Part shown: positions 1-7,047 of the stretch, piece after piece
How the letters are laid out: each line of letters starts with the position of its first letter
Numbering within the stretch: position 1 is the first letter of the stretch
Assembly: GCA_910586215.1 (NCBI GenBank)
Contig: CAJUGH010000028.1
Location: 29,196 to 51,361, forward strand
Reading direction: 5' to 3'
DNA: 22,166 nucleotides
Origin: an uncultured Acetatifactor sp.
Lineage (GTDB): Bacteria > Bacillota > Clostridia > Lachnospirales > Lachnospiraceae
The notes under the pieces: model-generated
Told to the model about the DNA's origin: nothing
The model's database searches: none
Seen by the model: the letters and a program-made list of their open reading frames with translations, nothing else
Translations under genes and position numbers: made by a program

Positions 1-225
1 GGACCTCCTCCTTCACTCCCTGCAGGTCTTCCTTCACTCCCTGCAGGTCTTCCTTCACTCCCTGCAGGTCTTCCTTGACCGAGCGGACCTCCTCCTTCAC
101 TCCCTGCAGGTCTTCCTTCACTCCCTGCAGGTCTTCCTTGACCGAGCGGACCTCCTTCTTCACTCCCTGCAGGTCTTCCTTGACTGAGCGGACCTCCTCC
201 TTGACTCCCTGCAGGTCTTCCTTCA
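1..225 (-). repeat. 21-bp coding tandem repeat (heptad array)
   Basis: CTGCAG occurs at 20, 41, 62, 104, 125, 167 and 209; every interval is 21 or 42 bases. Each 21-base unit encodes one heptad. Units of the LQGVKED type alternate irregularly with units of the VRSVKEE type. Because the register never leaves multiples of 21, gain or loss of units would keep the frame and the coiled-coil phase. This is a coding repeat, not a CRISPR array: there are no spacers. Confidence 0.9.
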
Positions 226-298
226 ACGGTTGCAATTCTGATTTTAGTTTTTTATCCATCATATCAGATATTGCAAGCAATAATTCTTGATCTACCAT
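1..298 (-). CDS. Heptad-repeat coiled-coil protein, 5' part only
   Basis: The frame starts at ATG 298-296 and runs off the left edge with no stop, so 99 codons are visible. A GGGAGG ribosome site lies about 5 bases upstream. The N-terminus reads MVDQELLLAISDMMDKKLKS, then from about residue 24 the protein becomes uninterrupted heptads of two kinds, LQGVKED and VRSVKEE-like, with a hydrophobic Leu/Val at the a/d spacing and Lys/Glu elsewhere: a textbook parallel coiled coil. No signal peptide or membrane segment is visible. Small proteins with a similar M-D-x-E-L...ISDMMDKKL start followed by coiled coil are, from memory, common in Lachnospiraceae and have no known function. A sigma-A promoter at 373-400 serves it. 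The DNA of the heptads repeats almost exactly, so the copy number may vary between strains. Function unknown; the gene call is fairly sure. Confidence 0.8.
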   Translation of the reverse strand, partial: MVDQELLLAISDMMDKKLKSELQPLKEDLQGVKEEVRSVKEDLQGVKKEVRSVKEDLQGVKEDLQGVKEEVRSVKEDLQGVKEDLQGVKEDLQGVKEEV

Positions 299-372
299 CT
301 AACCCTCCCTTTTCCTGTAACACCTTGCTCAAACCGTTCCCCATAGCTACCCAGCCGAACACCCCTGCCTGC

Positions 373-400
373 ATTATAGCAGATCCCACTATTTTTACAA
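373..400 (-). promoter_or_regulatory. Sigma-A promoter of the coiled-coil gene
   Basis: On the minus strand a perfect TATAAT (373-378) is preceded, with a 16-base spacer, by TTGTAA (395-400). The predicted start leaves a leader of about 70 bases before the ATG at 298. Between this promoter and the tRNA terminator (401-531) I see no gene. Confidence 0.7.
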
Positions 401-531
401 GTCACTTTGTTCCACTATGGCAAAAACAGCGGTTTTCACAAAATGAATTGTATATTTTTCTCCATATTTCCCAAAAACTGTCTTATCTTTTGTTCCTCCA
501 CTCCTCTTTCAGTTGATAAATACCCTGTAAC

Positions 532-573
532 AAAAAAATCACTGAGTCCCACAATATCAAGGAATCTCAGCGA
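532..573 (-). terminator. Terminator after tRNA-Leu
   Basis: On the minus strand TCGCTGAG pairs with CTCAGTGA (one G-U), continues past a bulged A into a TTCC/GGGA stem, and is followed directly by seven T. It lies about 10 bases past the tRNA 3' end, as expected for a single-tRNA transcript. Confidence 0.75.
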
Positions 574-583
574 TTTATTTTAC

Positions 584-666
584 TGCCGGCAGCGGGACTT
601 GAACCCGCACGTTGTTGCCAACAACAGATTTTGAGTCTGCCTCGTCTGCCATTCCGACACGCCGGC
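584..666 (-). tRNA. tRNA-Leu (anticodon CAA)
   Basis: The 83-base cloverleaf has acceptor arm GCCGGCG pairing with TGCCGGC (terminal G-U inside), discriminator A, T arm GCGGG-TTCAAGT-CCCGC, anticodon loop CTCAAAA giving CAA (reads UUG), and a long variable arm (GTTGTTGGCAACAAC) typical of class II Leu tRNAs. The CCA end is not encoded. It has its own promoter (710-738) and terminator (532-573), so it is a single-gene unit. Confidence 0.95.
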
Positions 667-709
667 TAGTTCTGAAACATAAAAAATGATGCACACTCGA
701 ACAAAAAGC

Positions 710-738
710 ATTTTATCACAGATCATAGGGAATAGCAA
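710..738 (-). promoter_or_regulatory. Promoter of tRNA-Leu
   Basis: On the minus strand TTGCTA (733-738) and TAAAAT (710-715) are separated by 17 bases. The -35 lies inside the last codons of the upstream secreted-protein gene, and the -10 sits immediately after its TGA stop (716-718). The tRNA begins about 37 bases past the predicted start. I see no separate terminator for the upstream gene. Confidence 0.6.
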
Positions 739-1285
739 GGACTTTTTTATGCAAATTCTTTGCTGACTGGCTGTCGGCTCCTTCCTGGGCTGCGGCCTGG
801 CTTCCACCTGCCCCAGTGCCACCTGTGGCATTCCCACGGGCCACGCCCTGCATGGCGCCGCTCTCAACTGCTGCAGCTACGTCCGCATACCCTGCTGCTG
901 TTCCTATGGTGCGGTTCTCCTTCACGCCACAGTTTACATAGTGGCTGACAATGGCAAGAACATCCTCCCCAAAGGCATCCTTGATATCACCGTACCCTTC
1001 TGCATAAGCCAGGGGATCGAAGAACACACCATCCCCCCTTCCTTCATAGACACCTGTTGTCAGATAATGCCTGATATAGGCATCCCAGTCATCCCCGAAA
1101 GCTGCATCCAGGTCACCATATGCAGCCCTGTATGCCTCCACATCAAGTATCAAACTGATCTGTTCGGTGTCCTTCAGCCGGTCAATATACGTGTCCACAG
1201 ATGACGGTGCAGCCGATGCCTGCATAGGCAAACCTGCAAACATTCCTACCGCCACACCCAGTGCAACTACCTTCTGAAACTTCAT
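716..1285 (-). CDS. Secreted protein with two 36-residue YxxxYGD repeats
   Basis: A 189-residue protein with a clear signal peptide: KFQK at the N-terminus, a hydrophobic core at 7-20 and a likely cut after QASA near residue 26. Residues 48-83 and 90-125 are two 36-residue copies with the shared pattern D-x-x-A-Y-x-x-x-Y-G-D-[LI]-x-x-A-F-G-[DE]-D...HY-x-x-x-G-V-x-E-x-R; a shorter GYADVAAA stretch (132-139) may be a decayed third copy. The tail (150-175) is Gly/Ala/Gln-rich linker. From memory, such Y-x-x-x-Y-x-D-[LV] repeats are common in secreted clostridial proteins, often beside wall or peptidase domains, but I know no assigned function. No LPXTG, no catalytic domain. The start has GGAGGAG 6 bases upstream. 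A SigD-like promoter lies 65-92 bases upstream, which suggests co-expression with motility or wall-turnover genes. Confidence 0.85.
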   Translation of the reverse strand: MKFQKVVALGVAVGMFAGLPMQASAAPSSVDTYIDRLKDTEQISLILDVEAYRAAYGDLDAAFGDDWDAYIRHYLTTGVYEGRGDGVFFDPLAYAEGYGDIKDAFGEDVLAIVSHYVNCGVKENRTIGTAAGYADVAAAVESGAMQGVARGNATGGTGAGGSQAAAQEGADSQSAKNLHKKVLAIPYDL

Positions 1286-1349
1286 AATCTGCTCCTCCTT
1301 TTTCGACAGACAGCATAAGCTTACATTCCCCTGGGGGAGCTATACTTTT

Positions 1350-1377
1350 TGATCGGCCAAAATGTCTGAAACCTTTA
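1350..1377 (-). promoter_or_regulatory. Sigma-28 (SigD/FliA)-like promoter
   Basis: On the minus strand TAAA (1374-1377), a 16-base spacer, then GCCGATCA (1350-1357). The Bacillus SigD consensus is TAAA-N15/16-GCCGATAT, so the -10 matches at six of eight positions, including the diagnostic GCCGAT. Transcription would start near 1343 and give a leader of about 60 bases before the secreted-protein ATG at 1285. I saw no equally good sigma-A promoter in the 1286-1486 gap. Motility is supported independently by cheV in this window. Confidence 0.6.
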
Positions 1378-1486
1378 TAGACTGTGTACATTTTTCCTAT
1401 TTTATGGCAAGCAGCAACGTACAACATTTATTTTCTGACAGGGAGGACATTCTTTTGATTCTGGATTCTGCCTTGCCAGGCCCAGG

Positions 1487-3367
1487 TCACACATAATGTT
1501 TTGCCTGTGCCGTCCACAGTTCATAATACTTCCCTTCCGTCTCCTTCATCAGCGTCTCATGGCTGCCCCGCTGTACCAGTCTGCCCTGGTGGAACACGGC
1601 AATGTCCCCGCAGAACCGGCAAGAGGACATCCGGTGGGAGATATAGACCGTGGTGCGGTTCTGTACCAGTTCGTTGAACCGACTGTAGATCTCATACTCT
1701 GCCAGGGGATCCAGGGCTGCCGTGGGTTCATCCAGCAGTACGAAAGGAGACCCTTTGCACACAGCCCTGGCCAGGGCGATCTTCTGTGCCTCCCCTCCGG
1801 ATACCTCCAGGCCTTTTCTGTCAAAATCCCGGTAAAGCACGGTTTCCAGTCCTTCCGGGAGTCCTTTTCCGAAGTCCTCCAGTCCGGCTTTGTCCAGGGC
1901 GTCCCACACCTCTTGTGGCCTGTATTCCTCCGACACCGCCACATTCTCCCCCAGGCTGAAGGAGAATAGCTTAAAGTCCTGGAACACCACAGAGAACAGC
2001 GCCAGGTACTCCTGGTAATCATAGCGGCGGATGTCGATGCCGTTTACATAGATTGTACCTTCGGTGGGATCATAGAGACGGCAGAGCAGTTTGATAAAAG
2101 TGGACTTGCCACTGCCGTTCATGCCCACCACCGCCAGCTTCTCCCCTATCTGGAATTCCATGCAGATATCCTTCAAGGCATAGGTATCACTGCCGGGGTA
2201 CCGGAAAGACACATGGTCGAATACCACCTGGTACTCCCTGTCTGCCCTCTTTTCCACTGGAATACACCCTTTGCCCATAGCACTGGGAATATCCAGGAAG
2301 GAAAAATACCGTTCCAGGTAGTCCGCATTATACCAGAGGGACATCCATTCCATGGATAAACCCTCTATACCTGCCAGGAACCGCCGGACGCTGGACGCAT
2401 ACTGGGTCATGCCCCCCACCGTAATCTTCCCGGCCAGGGCTGCCAGGACCATCACCCCATCCACAAGGATCCCTACCGCTTCCTGGGCCACAGAACCCAG
2501 GGAATCAAAAGGCAGGCTTTTCCGGTTGCGCCTGTCCAGGGCCTTGTCGTTGAAATGATGGGTGGCCAGAAGCTTCTGTCGCATCAAGCTGCCCAGTCCA
2601 AAGATCCGGATCTCCTTTCCTCTGGCATACTGGGAAAAATAATGCAGGTACCCGTCCCGTTCCAGACAGTTCTCACTGATCTCATCGTTACACTTCAGCC
2701 ATAGCTTCTCGGTGTGGGCAAAGCATCTGGCACTGACCCAGGTGAAGATCCCTACCGCAGCCGCAAGACCCAGGATCACCACTTTCTCCTGGAATCCCAC
2801 CAGGAACTCCCAGACCAGGGCTACCGACAGTCCCATGGACACCAGGTCTCCCACCAGGAAGGTTCCCATTCTCAGCACGGGTGTCAGGTTCTTGCCATCG
2901 TTGAAAGTCTCCCGCTCCACCCGTTTGAACAGGAGATGGGTGTTCTCATCCTCCAGTCTGTCATAGTCCAGCCCCATGATCTTGTTGGCGAAGATCATCC
3001 TTTGCTTCTGTGTGAAGGAAAACCGGCTGTTCTTGGTAATCCCCCTGACCAGATCTGCCAGCAGCCACAGGGGAAGACTTCCCAGGATCAAGACCATGAA
3101 CAGCACAAGCTGCCCTGGTCGGCGCTCCCCCAGGATCTCATCCAGGAGCCTGGCCGAAAAATAGATGTCCCAGTAAGGGATACAGGCATACAGGATCTGC
3201 TCCAGATAGGTGAAAAACAGCAACCCCCCGGCTTCCCGGCACAACATTCCATGTGCCCTGCCAGTCAGGCGGCACACCTTCCTAAACTGCTTCCACTTCC
3301 CATCCTGTTCTCTCTTCCTGCCTTCCCTTCCTGGCTTTCCCTTCCTGCATTTCCTAGTTGCACACAT
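1487..3367 (-). CDS. ABC exporter half-transporter (TMD-NBD), second partner
   Basis: A 626-residue fused membrane and ATPase subunit. A Lys/Arg-rich N-terminus precedes an ABC-exporter membrane domain (about 48-330, hydrophobic spans near 85-105, 170-215, 297-315). The nucleotide domain has Walker A GMNGSGKS (415-422), Q-loop VFQD (461-464), signature VSGGE (522-526), Walker B FVLLDE (542-547) with the catalytic Glu, and H-loop His578. Its start overlaps the end of the preceding exporter gene by 14 bases, and GGAGG lies 9 bases upstream of the ATG, so the two are translationally linked and should form a heterodimer. Substrate is not readable; with a LytTR/GHKL pair just upstream, a peptide or antimicrobial is a reasonable guess only. 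No peptidase C39 domain is present, so it is not a leader-cutting bacteriocin exporter. Confidence 0.92.
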   Translation of the reverse strand: MCATRKCRKGKPGREGRKREQDGKWKQFRKVCRLTGRAHGMLCREAGGLLFFTYLEQILYACIPYWDIYFSARLLDEILGERRPGQLVLFMVLILGSLPLWLLADLVRGITKNSRFSFTQKQRMIFANKIMGLDYDRLEDENTHLLFKRVERETFNDGKNLTPVLRMGTFLVGDLVSMGLSVALVWEFLVGFQEKVVILGLAAAVGIFTWVSARCFAHTEKLWLKCNDEISENCLERDGYLHYFSQYARGKEIRIFGLGSLMRQKLLATHHFNDKALDRRNRKSLPFDSLGSVAQEAVGILVDGVMVLAALAGKITVGGMTQYASSVRRFLAGIEGLSMEWMSLWYNADYLERYFSFLDIPSAMGKGCIPVEKRADREYQVVFDHVSFRYPGSDTYALKDICMEFQIGEKLAVVGMNGSGKSTFIKLLCRLYDPTEGTIYVNGIDIRRYDYQEYLALFSVVFQDFKLFSFSLGENVAVSEEYRPQEVWDALDKAGLEDFGKGLPEGLETVLYRDFDRKGLEVSGGEAQKIALARAVCKGSPFVLLDEPTAALDPLAEYEIYSRFNELVQNRTTVYISHRMSSCRFCGDIAVFHQGRLVQRGSHETLMKETEGKYYELWTAQAKHYV

Positions 3368-5240
3368 AACTGCTCACCTCCCACTGGGGATCCAGCCCCG
3401 ACTCGAACGCCTCCGTCCTGTCATTCCGGTAATAATGGCTCTGTACCTGGAACAGGTGATAGTAAGTTCCCCCCTTTTCCATCAGTTCCTCATGGCTGCC
3501 TTCCTCTGTGATCCTGCCGTCCTCCAGTACCAGGATCCTGTCACAGAACCGGGTGCTGGAGAGTCTGTGGGAGATGAAGAAAGAAGTCCGCCCCTTTGTC
3601 AGTTCATGGTAGCGCAGGTAAAGCTGGTTCTCTGCAAGGGCATCCAGGGCGGCGGTTGGCTCATCCAGCACCAGAATCTCCGACTCCTTGTAGATTGCCC
3701 TGGCCAGCAGCAGTTTCTGGGTCTCCCCGCCGGACAGATTCACACCTTCCCGGAAGAGTTCCTTCTGGAGACAGGTGTCCATACCCCTTGGCAGCTTCTC
3801 CACCCTCTCCCATAGTCCCGCCTGTTCCAGGCATTCCTGTACCCGCTTTCTGTCCTCCCTGTCCACCTGCCTGGCTGCCACATTCTCAGCTATGGTGGCA
3901 GGCAGCACCTCTACATCCTGGAATACCACAGAGAACATCCCATACCAGGATTCCAGGTTCCACCTGGATGCGGGATAACCATTCAGCCGGATTTCCCCTT
4001 TGGTAGGTTCGTACATGCCACAGAGTAGCTTGATCAAAGTGGTTTTTCCAGCACCATTGTGCCCCACCACTGCTATCTTCTCCCCTGGTTCCACGGTGAA
4101 GTCAATATCCTTAAGGGTCTCTTCCCCGGCGCCTGGATAGGAGAAGGATACATGGGAAAATGTGATTTCCGGCGCCATGCCGGAATGTGCCGGCACTTCT
4201 CCTGTTCCTCTGCCTGATGGATCCGGTGTCTCCATCATCTTCCGGTAATCGGCAATGGACCACACTGCTTCCCTCATCTGGCGGAGTACATCTGTCATGC
4301 CGGACAAGTCCCCGGCCAGGCTGCCAGCCACTCCCAGATAAAACACAAAATCCGCCGCAGACAGATTTCCCTTCAAGATCCCGTAGAGCAGCACCCCGTA
4401 AGTCACAAACTGGCGCAAGGTGGCTGTCACCGCCCGGAGGGCTGACATAGCCACTTCCTGCCGGGTCTGCCTCTTACTCCATTTCCTACGCTCTTCCATG
4501 AATTTCCTGTATTTGGGCATCAGCCAGCCCTCCGCTTCATAGAGGCGCAGGTCTTTTGCGTGGGAGAAGGCACTGACCTTGTCCGCAATATACTCTATCT
4601 TCATCTCCAGGGGCTGCCAGGTGTCCCTGTGGCGCTTCACCCAGGTATTCAGGTGCCTATCTGCCAGGCCCTGCAGCAGGGCGCATACCCCTATGGCCAC
4701 CACCAGCACTGGATGCAGCAACACCAGTAGGCCGGAAGATACCAACAGTGTAGTACCGCGGATCAAGAAAGACTGCACCAGATAGATACAGGTGCTTACA
4801 TCCTTTTCCCATCTCTCATACAATTCCCTGGCATGGTCAACCTGTTTCCTGTACTCCACATCTTCCAGGTTGCTGTAGGCCGTGGTGCATGTTTTTTCCA
4901 GCACCTTCTGTTCCAGCACATGCCGGTATTTCAGGCACTGGTTCTTGATCAGTATGTTCCCCTCATTGGCAGCAATGGTACTGAGTATCTTAAGGGCACC
5001 CCAGAACAGGACTGCCCCTATCACCTGCCCCGGTTCCTTCTCCTGGGTCACAAGTTCCACCAGGATCCTGGGTATATACAAGGTTACATAAAACAGCGCA
5101 ATTCCACCCAGAACACTAATGGCGAACAGTACCCCGTTCCATATACTGTGCCGCAGCCACCCCTTGCACAGGTACCAATAATTGCGTATCATGCCCTGTT
5201 GTGTCTTCCTGCCGTTTTCCGCTGATCTCCCGTTTTCCAC
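3354..5240 (-). CDS. ABC exporter half-transporter (TMD-NBD), first partner
   Basis: A 628-residue fused exporter subunit. The membrane domain covers about 32-320 (hydrophobic spans near 36-60, 75-92, 158-190, 275-312). The nucleotide domain carries Walker A GHNGAGKT (393-400), Q-loop VFQD (439-442), signature LSGGE (502-506), Walker B ILVLDE (522-527) and H-loop His558. Both partners keep the Walker B Glu, so neither ATP site is obviously dead. The start is GTG at 5240-5238 with GGGAGGGG 7 bases upstream; the nearby ATG at 5245 is out of frame. It follows the GHKL kinase after a 197-base gap that holds a 12-bp imperfect hairpin but no gene, so it may be co-transcribed with the kinase or have its own promoter. 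A multidrug- or peptide-type efflux role is inference from family and neighbours. Confidence 0.92.
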   Translation of the reverse strand: MENGRSAENGRKTQQGMIRNYWYLCKGWLRHSIWNGVLFAISVLGGIALFYVTLYIPRILVELVTQEKEPGQVIGAVLFWGALKILSTIAANEGNILIKNQCLKYRHVLEQKVLEKTCTTAYSNLEDVEYRKQVDHARELYERWEKDVSTCIYLVQSFLIRGTTLLVSSGLLVLLHPVLVVAIGVCALLQGLADRHLNTWVKRHRDTWQPLEMKIEYIADKVSAFSHAKDLRLYEAEGWLMPKYRKFMEERRKWSKRQTRQEVAMSALRAVTATLRQFVTYGVLLYGILKGNLSAADFVFYLGVAGSLAGDLSGMTDVLRQMREAVWSIADYRKMMETPDPSGRGTGEVPAHSGMAPEITFSHVSFSYPGAGEETLKDIDFTVEPGEKIAVVGHNGAGKTTLIKLLCGMYEPTKGEIRLNGYPASRWNLESWYGMFSVVFQDVEVLPATIAENVAARQVDREDRKRVQECLEQAGLWERVEKLPRGMDTCLQKELFREGVNLSGGETQKLLLARAIYKESEILVLDEPTAALDALAENQLYLRYHELTKGRTSFFISHRLSSTRFCDRILVLEDGRITEEGSHEELMEKGGTYYHLFQVQSHYYRNDRTEAFESGLDPQWEVSSYVCN

Positions 5241-5390
5241 AACATCCCCTCCCTTTCCGTACAGTCTGTATGTCCTGTAGCCAGGTCTAATCTTATTTTA
5301 TCTATTTTAGCGGATTTCTTGCGGATAGGCAGATCATTTGCGCGAATGGATGCTGTGAGAACGCCGATGGCATATCATACGAATACCTAC

Positions 5391-5426
5391 ACAGGGACTC
5401 CGGTGCATCTGTCCGGATTTCCCTGT
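5391..5426 (-). other. Hairpin between GHKL kinase and exporter genes
   Basis: On the minus strand ACAGGGA pairs with TCCCTGT (7 bp) and, inside a small AA/G internal bulge, TCCGG pairs with CCGGA around a 9-base loop. It starts about 12 bases after the kinase stop. There is no T-run after it on the minus strand, so it is more likely an mRNA processing or stability element, or an attenuator part, than a simple terminator. On the plus strand it is followed by a T-rich stretch, but no plus-strand gene needs it. Confidence 0.45.
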
Positions 5427-5437
5427 TTTCTTCTTCC

Positions 5438-6100
5438 CTACAAGGGCAGCAGCACTTCCGTTGCAAACACTGCCTCATCGTTTTTCCGGTTCACATGTCC
5501 TTTATATTTTGCCACCAGACGGTCAATGCTCTGGAGGCCCAGTCCCCTGTCTGCCGCCTTTGTGGAATGGTAACGGCCATTTTCTTTCCGAATGGAAGCA
5601 GCATGGGAATTGGTCACAGACAGATAGAACTGCTCCCTTAGCACCCCGACATAGATCCTTAGGAAACGGTCTCCCTCCCTTTGTACCGTGCTGCATCCCT
5701 CAATGGCATTGTCCAGCAGATTGCCCAGAATGGTACACAGGTCATATTCAGGCATGGACAGGGCAGAAGGCAGCATCACCTTGGCATTCACCTCAATCTG
5801 CCTGGCCCTGGCCAGGGAAATCTTGCTGTTTAATATGGCATCCAGCATCACGTTCCCCGTCCGGATTACCTTGTCAATGCTGGCCAGCTCCTGATCCAGC
5901 AGGGAAATGTAGTCGGACAGTTCCTGGTATTCCCCTAAGTCAAGATGGGCCTTCATCACCTGCAGATGATTCTTGTAATTGTGACGGAAGGTGCGCATCT
6001 CCTGGTACATATTCTCCACTTCGTCACAGTATTTTCCCATTATAGCCTGCTGGTACGCGCCCAGGTGCCTGTCTGCAAACCACTGAAACAGTCGCATCAT
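5438..6100 (-). CDS. GHKL-type sensor histidine kinase lacking a membrane sensor
   Basis: A 220-residue kinase core of the AgrC/CitA-like GHKL group. The dimerisation/phosphoacceptor helix has FRHNYKNHL with His40, the N-box is LGNLLDNAIEGC (126-136; Asn127, Asn131), and the G-box is RGLGLQSID (185-193). The usual N-terminal multi-pass sensor of AgrC-type kinases is absent: the protein begins with an amphipathic stretch and goes straight into the His helix, so it should be cytoplasmic or peripheral. I start it at ATG 6100-6098 because the GGGGG ribosome site (6108-6112) is 7 bases away; an in-frame ATG at 6106 is too close to it, and an ATG at 6154 has no such site. It follows the LytTR regulator after 192 bases. 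It probably phosphorylates that regulator. How it senses anything is unclear, possibly through the neighbouring exporter. Confidence 0.88.
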   Translation of the reverse strand: MMRLFQWFADRHLGAYQQAIMGKYCDEVENMYQEMRTFRHNYKNHLQVMKAHLDLGEYQELSDYISLLDQELASIDKVIRTGNVMLDAILNSKISLARARQIEVNAKVMLPSALSMPEYDLCTILGNLLDNAIEGCSTVQREGDRFLRIYVGVLREQFYLSVTNSHAASIRKENGRYHSTKAADRGLGLQSIDRLVAKYKGHVNRKNDEAVFATEVLLPL

Positions 6101-6171
6101 TCTCATACCCCCTATGTGCGCTTCATGAGAGGTGCTTACACAGTTACTGTTCACTCATGCCACCGCGAGAT

Positions 6172-6198
6172 GTTTTCATGGGTCTTTTGCATGAAAAC
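6172..6198. promoter_or_regulatory. Perfect 9-bp inverted repeat upstream of the kinase gene
   Basis: GTTTTCATG (6172-6180) and CATGAAAAC (6190-6198) are exact inverted copies around a 9-base centre. Directly beside it CCAGG-CAAT-CCTGG forms a second small hairpin (6199-6212). The pair sits in the 192-base regulator-kinase gap. It could be a protein operator, a leader hairpin, or both; I cannot choose. Confidence 0.4.
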
Positions 6199-6292
6199 CC
6201 AGGCAATCCTGGCTGCCTTGACTGCCATGCAGTGCATCTGTTTCTATGAACAGAGTGAAAAATAACCTTACACATCCTCTTGCGCACATATG

Positions 6293-7036
6293 TCAACAAA
6301 GTTCCTGGGATCCATGATATGCCAGGAAAGCCTGGTAAAACAGTTTCTCCCTGGACCTGCTCACCGGAACCCACAGTCCATGATCCAGGAAGGCCTGGTT
6401 TCTGCTGATCTTTCGCACATGGGCCAGGTGTACCAGATAGGAGCGGTGACAGCGAAAAAAACTGGAAGGAGACAGCTTCCCTTCCAATTCCTTCATCCCC
6501 AGCCTCACCCTGCGGCACTGTGCCTGTCTGCCGCCCGGCTCCCCCGGTTCCATATATAAATCTGCCACATGGGAGAAGGCCTCAGCATACAGGATCCTTC
6601 CCACTGGAATCAATTCTGTCTCTGCCTCCCCTGTAAGCAGCAGATATTCCTCCTTCTTTTCTGCCGCTGCACATACCTTGTCCAGCACCTGCCAGAGTTT
6701 CTCGGCTGCCACCGGCTTCACCAGGAAATGGGTGGCTGCCACATCATACCCCTCCATTGCATACTCTGCCAGTCCGGTGACAAACACAATCTGGATCTTA
6801 TCATCCTTCCTCCTGATCTGCCTGGCCAGCTCCATGCCATTGGGATCTGTCCCCAGGTCAACATCCAGAAGCAACAGGTCATAGTCCGGCCTGCTGCTCC
6901 AGTCAAACAGGAATGGGCTGCCAGCCTGGTACAGCCGTATCTGCACCTTACCTCCCCTGGCCAGTTCCCATGCCTCCACCATGGCCTTCAAGTTCCTCTG
7001 CTGTACAAGGTTATCCTCACAGATTGCAATCTTCAT
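6293..7036 (-). CDS. LytTR-family response regulator
   Basis: A 247-residue regulator. The receiver domain (1-125) has acidic residues CEDN (6-9), phospho-acceptor Asp58 in LLLLDVD, Thr87 in FVTG and Lys107 in LVKPV. The C-terminal LytTR DNA-binding domain (about 132-240) has the family signature FFRCHRSYLVHLAHVRKI (193-210) and a VPVSRSR strand (223-229). The true start is ATG 7036-7034 with AAGGGG 7 bases upstream; the longer upstream frame is an antiparallel reading of the preceding gene. It starts only 11 bases after the LD-carboxypeptidase stop, so it is read through from the ddh-lysA operon. Family knowledge: LytTR regulators bind paired direct repeats near promoters and often control bacteriocin, virulence or wall-related exporters; here the exporter genes downstream are the obvious target, by inference. 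Confidence 0.92.
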   Translation of the reverse strand: MKIAICEDNLVQQRNLKAMVEAWELARGGKVQIRLYQAGSPFLFDWSSRPDYDLLLLDVDLGTDPNGMELARQIRRKDDKIQIVFVTGLAEYAMEGYDVAATHFLVKPVAAEKLWQVLDKVCAAAEKKEEYLLLTGEAETELIPVGRILYAEAFSHVADLYMEPGEPGGRQAQCRRVRLGMKELEGKLSPSSFFRCHRSYLVHLAHVRKISRNQAFLDHGLWVPVSRSREKLFYQAFLAYHGSQELC

Positions 7037-7047
7037 CCTTATACCCC

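Noticed and set aside
1..225. CRISPR-like or minisatellite array at the left edge
   Set aside because: No spacers; all units are 21 bases and encode heptads in one open frame with a start, ribosome site and promoter.
2714..3511. 265-codon plus-strand open frame across the exporter genes
   Set aside because: Antisense shadow of two complete ABC exporter genes; Pro/Ser/Gln-rich product with no domain.
5241..5437. RiPP or bacteriocin precursor before the exporter pair
   Set aside because: Only frames under about 20 codons on the minus strand, no double-Gly leader, and the exporters lack a C39 peptidase domain.
6144..6289. AgrD-like cyclic peptide gene beside the LytTR/GHKL pair
   Set aside because: Two short frames exist, but neither has a usable ribosome site, an amphipathic leader or the acidic AgrD tail, and no AgrB gene is present. 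Kept only as a low-interest observation.
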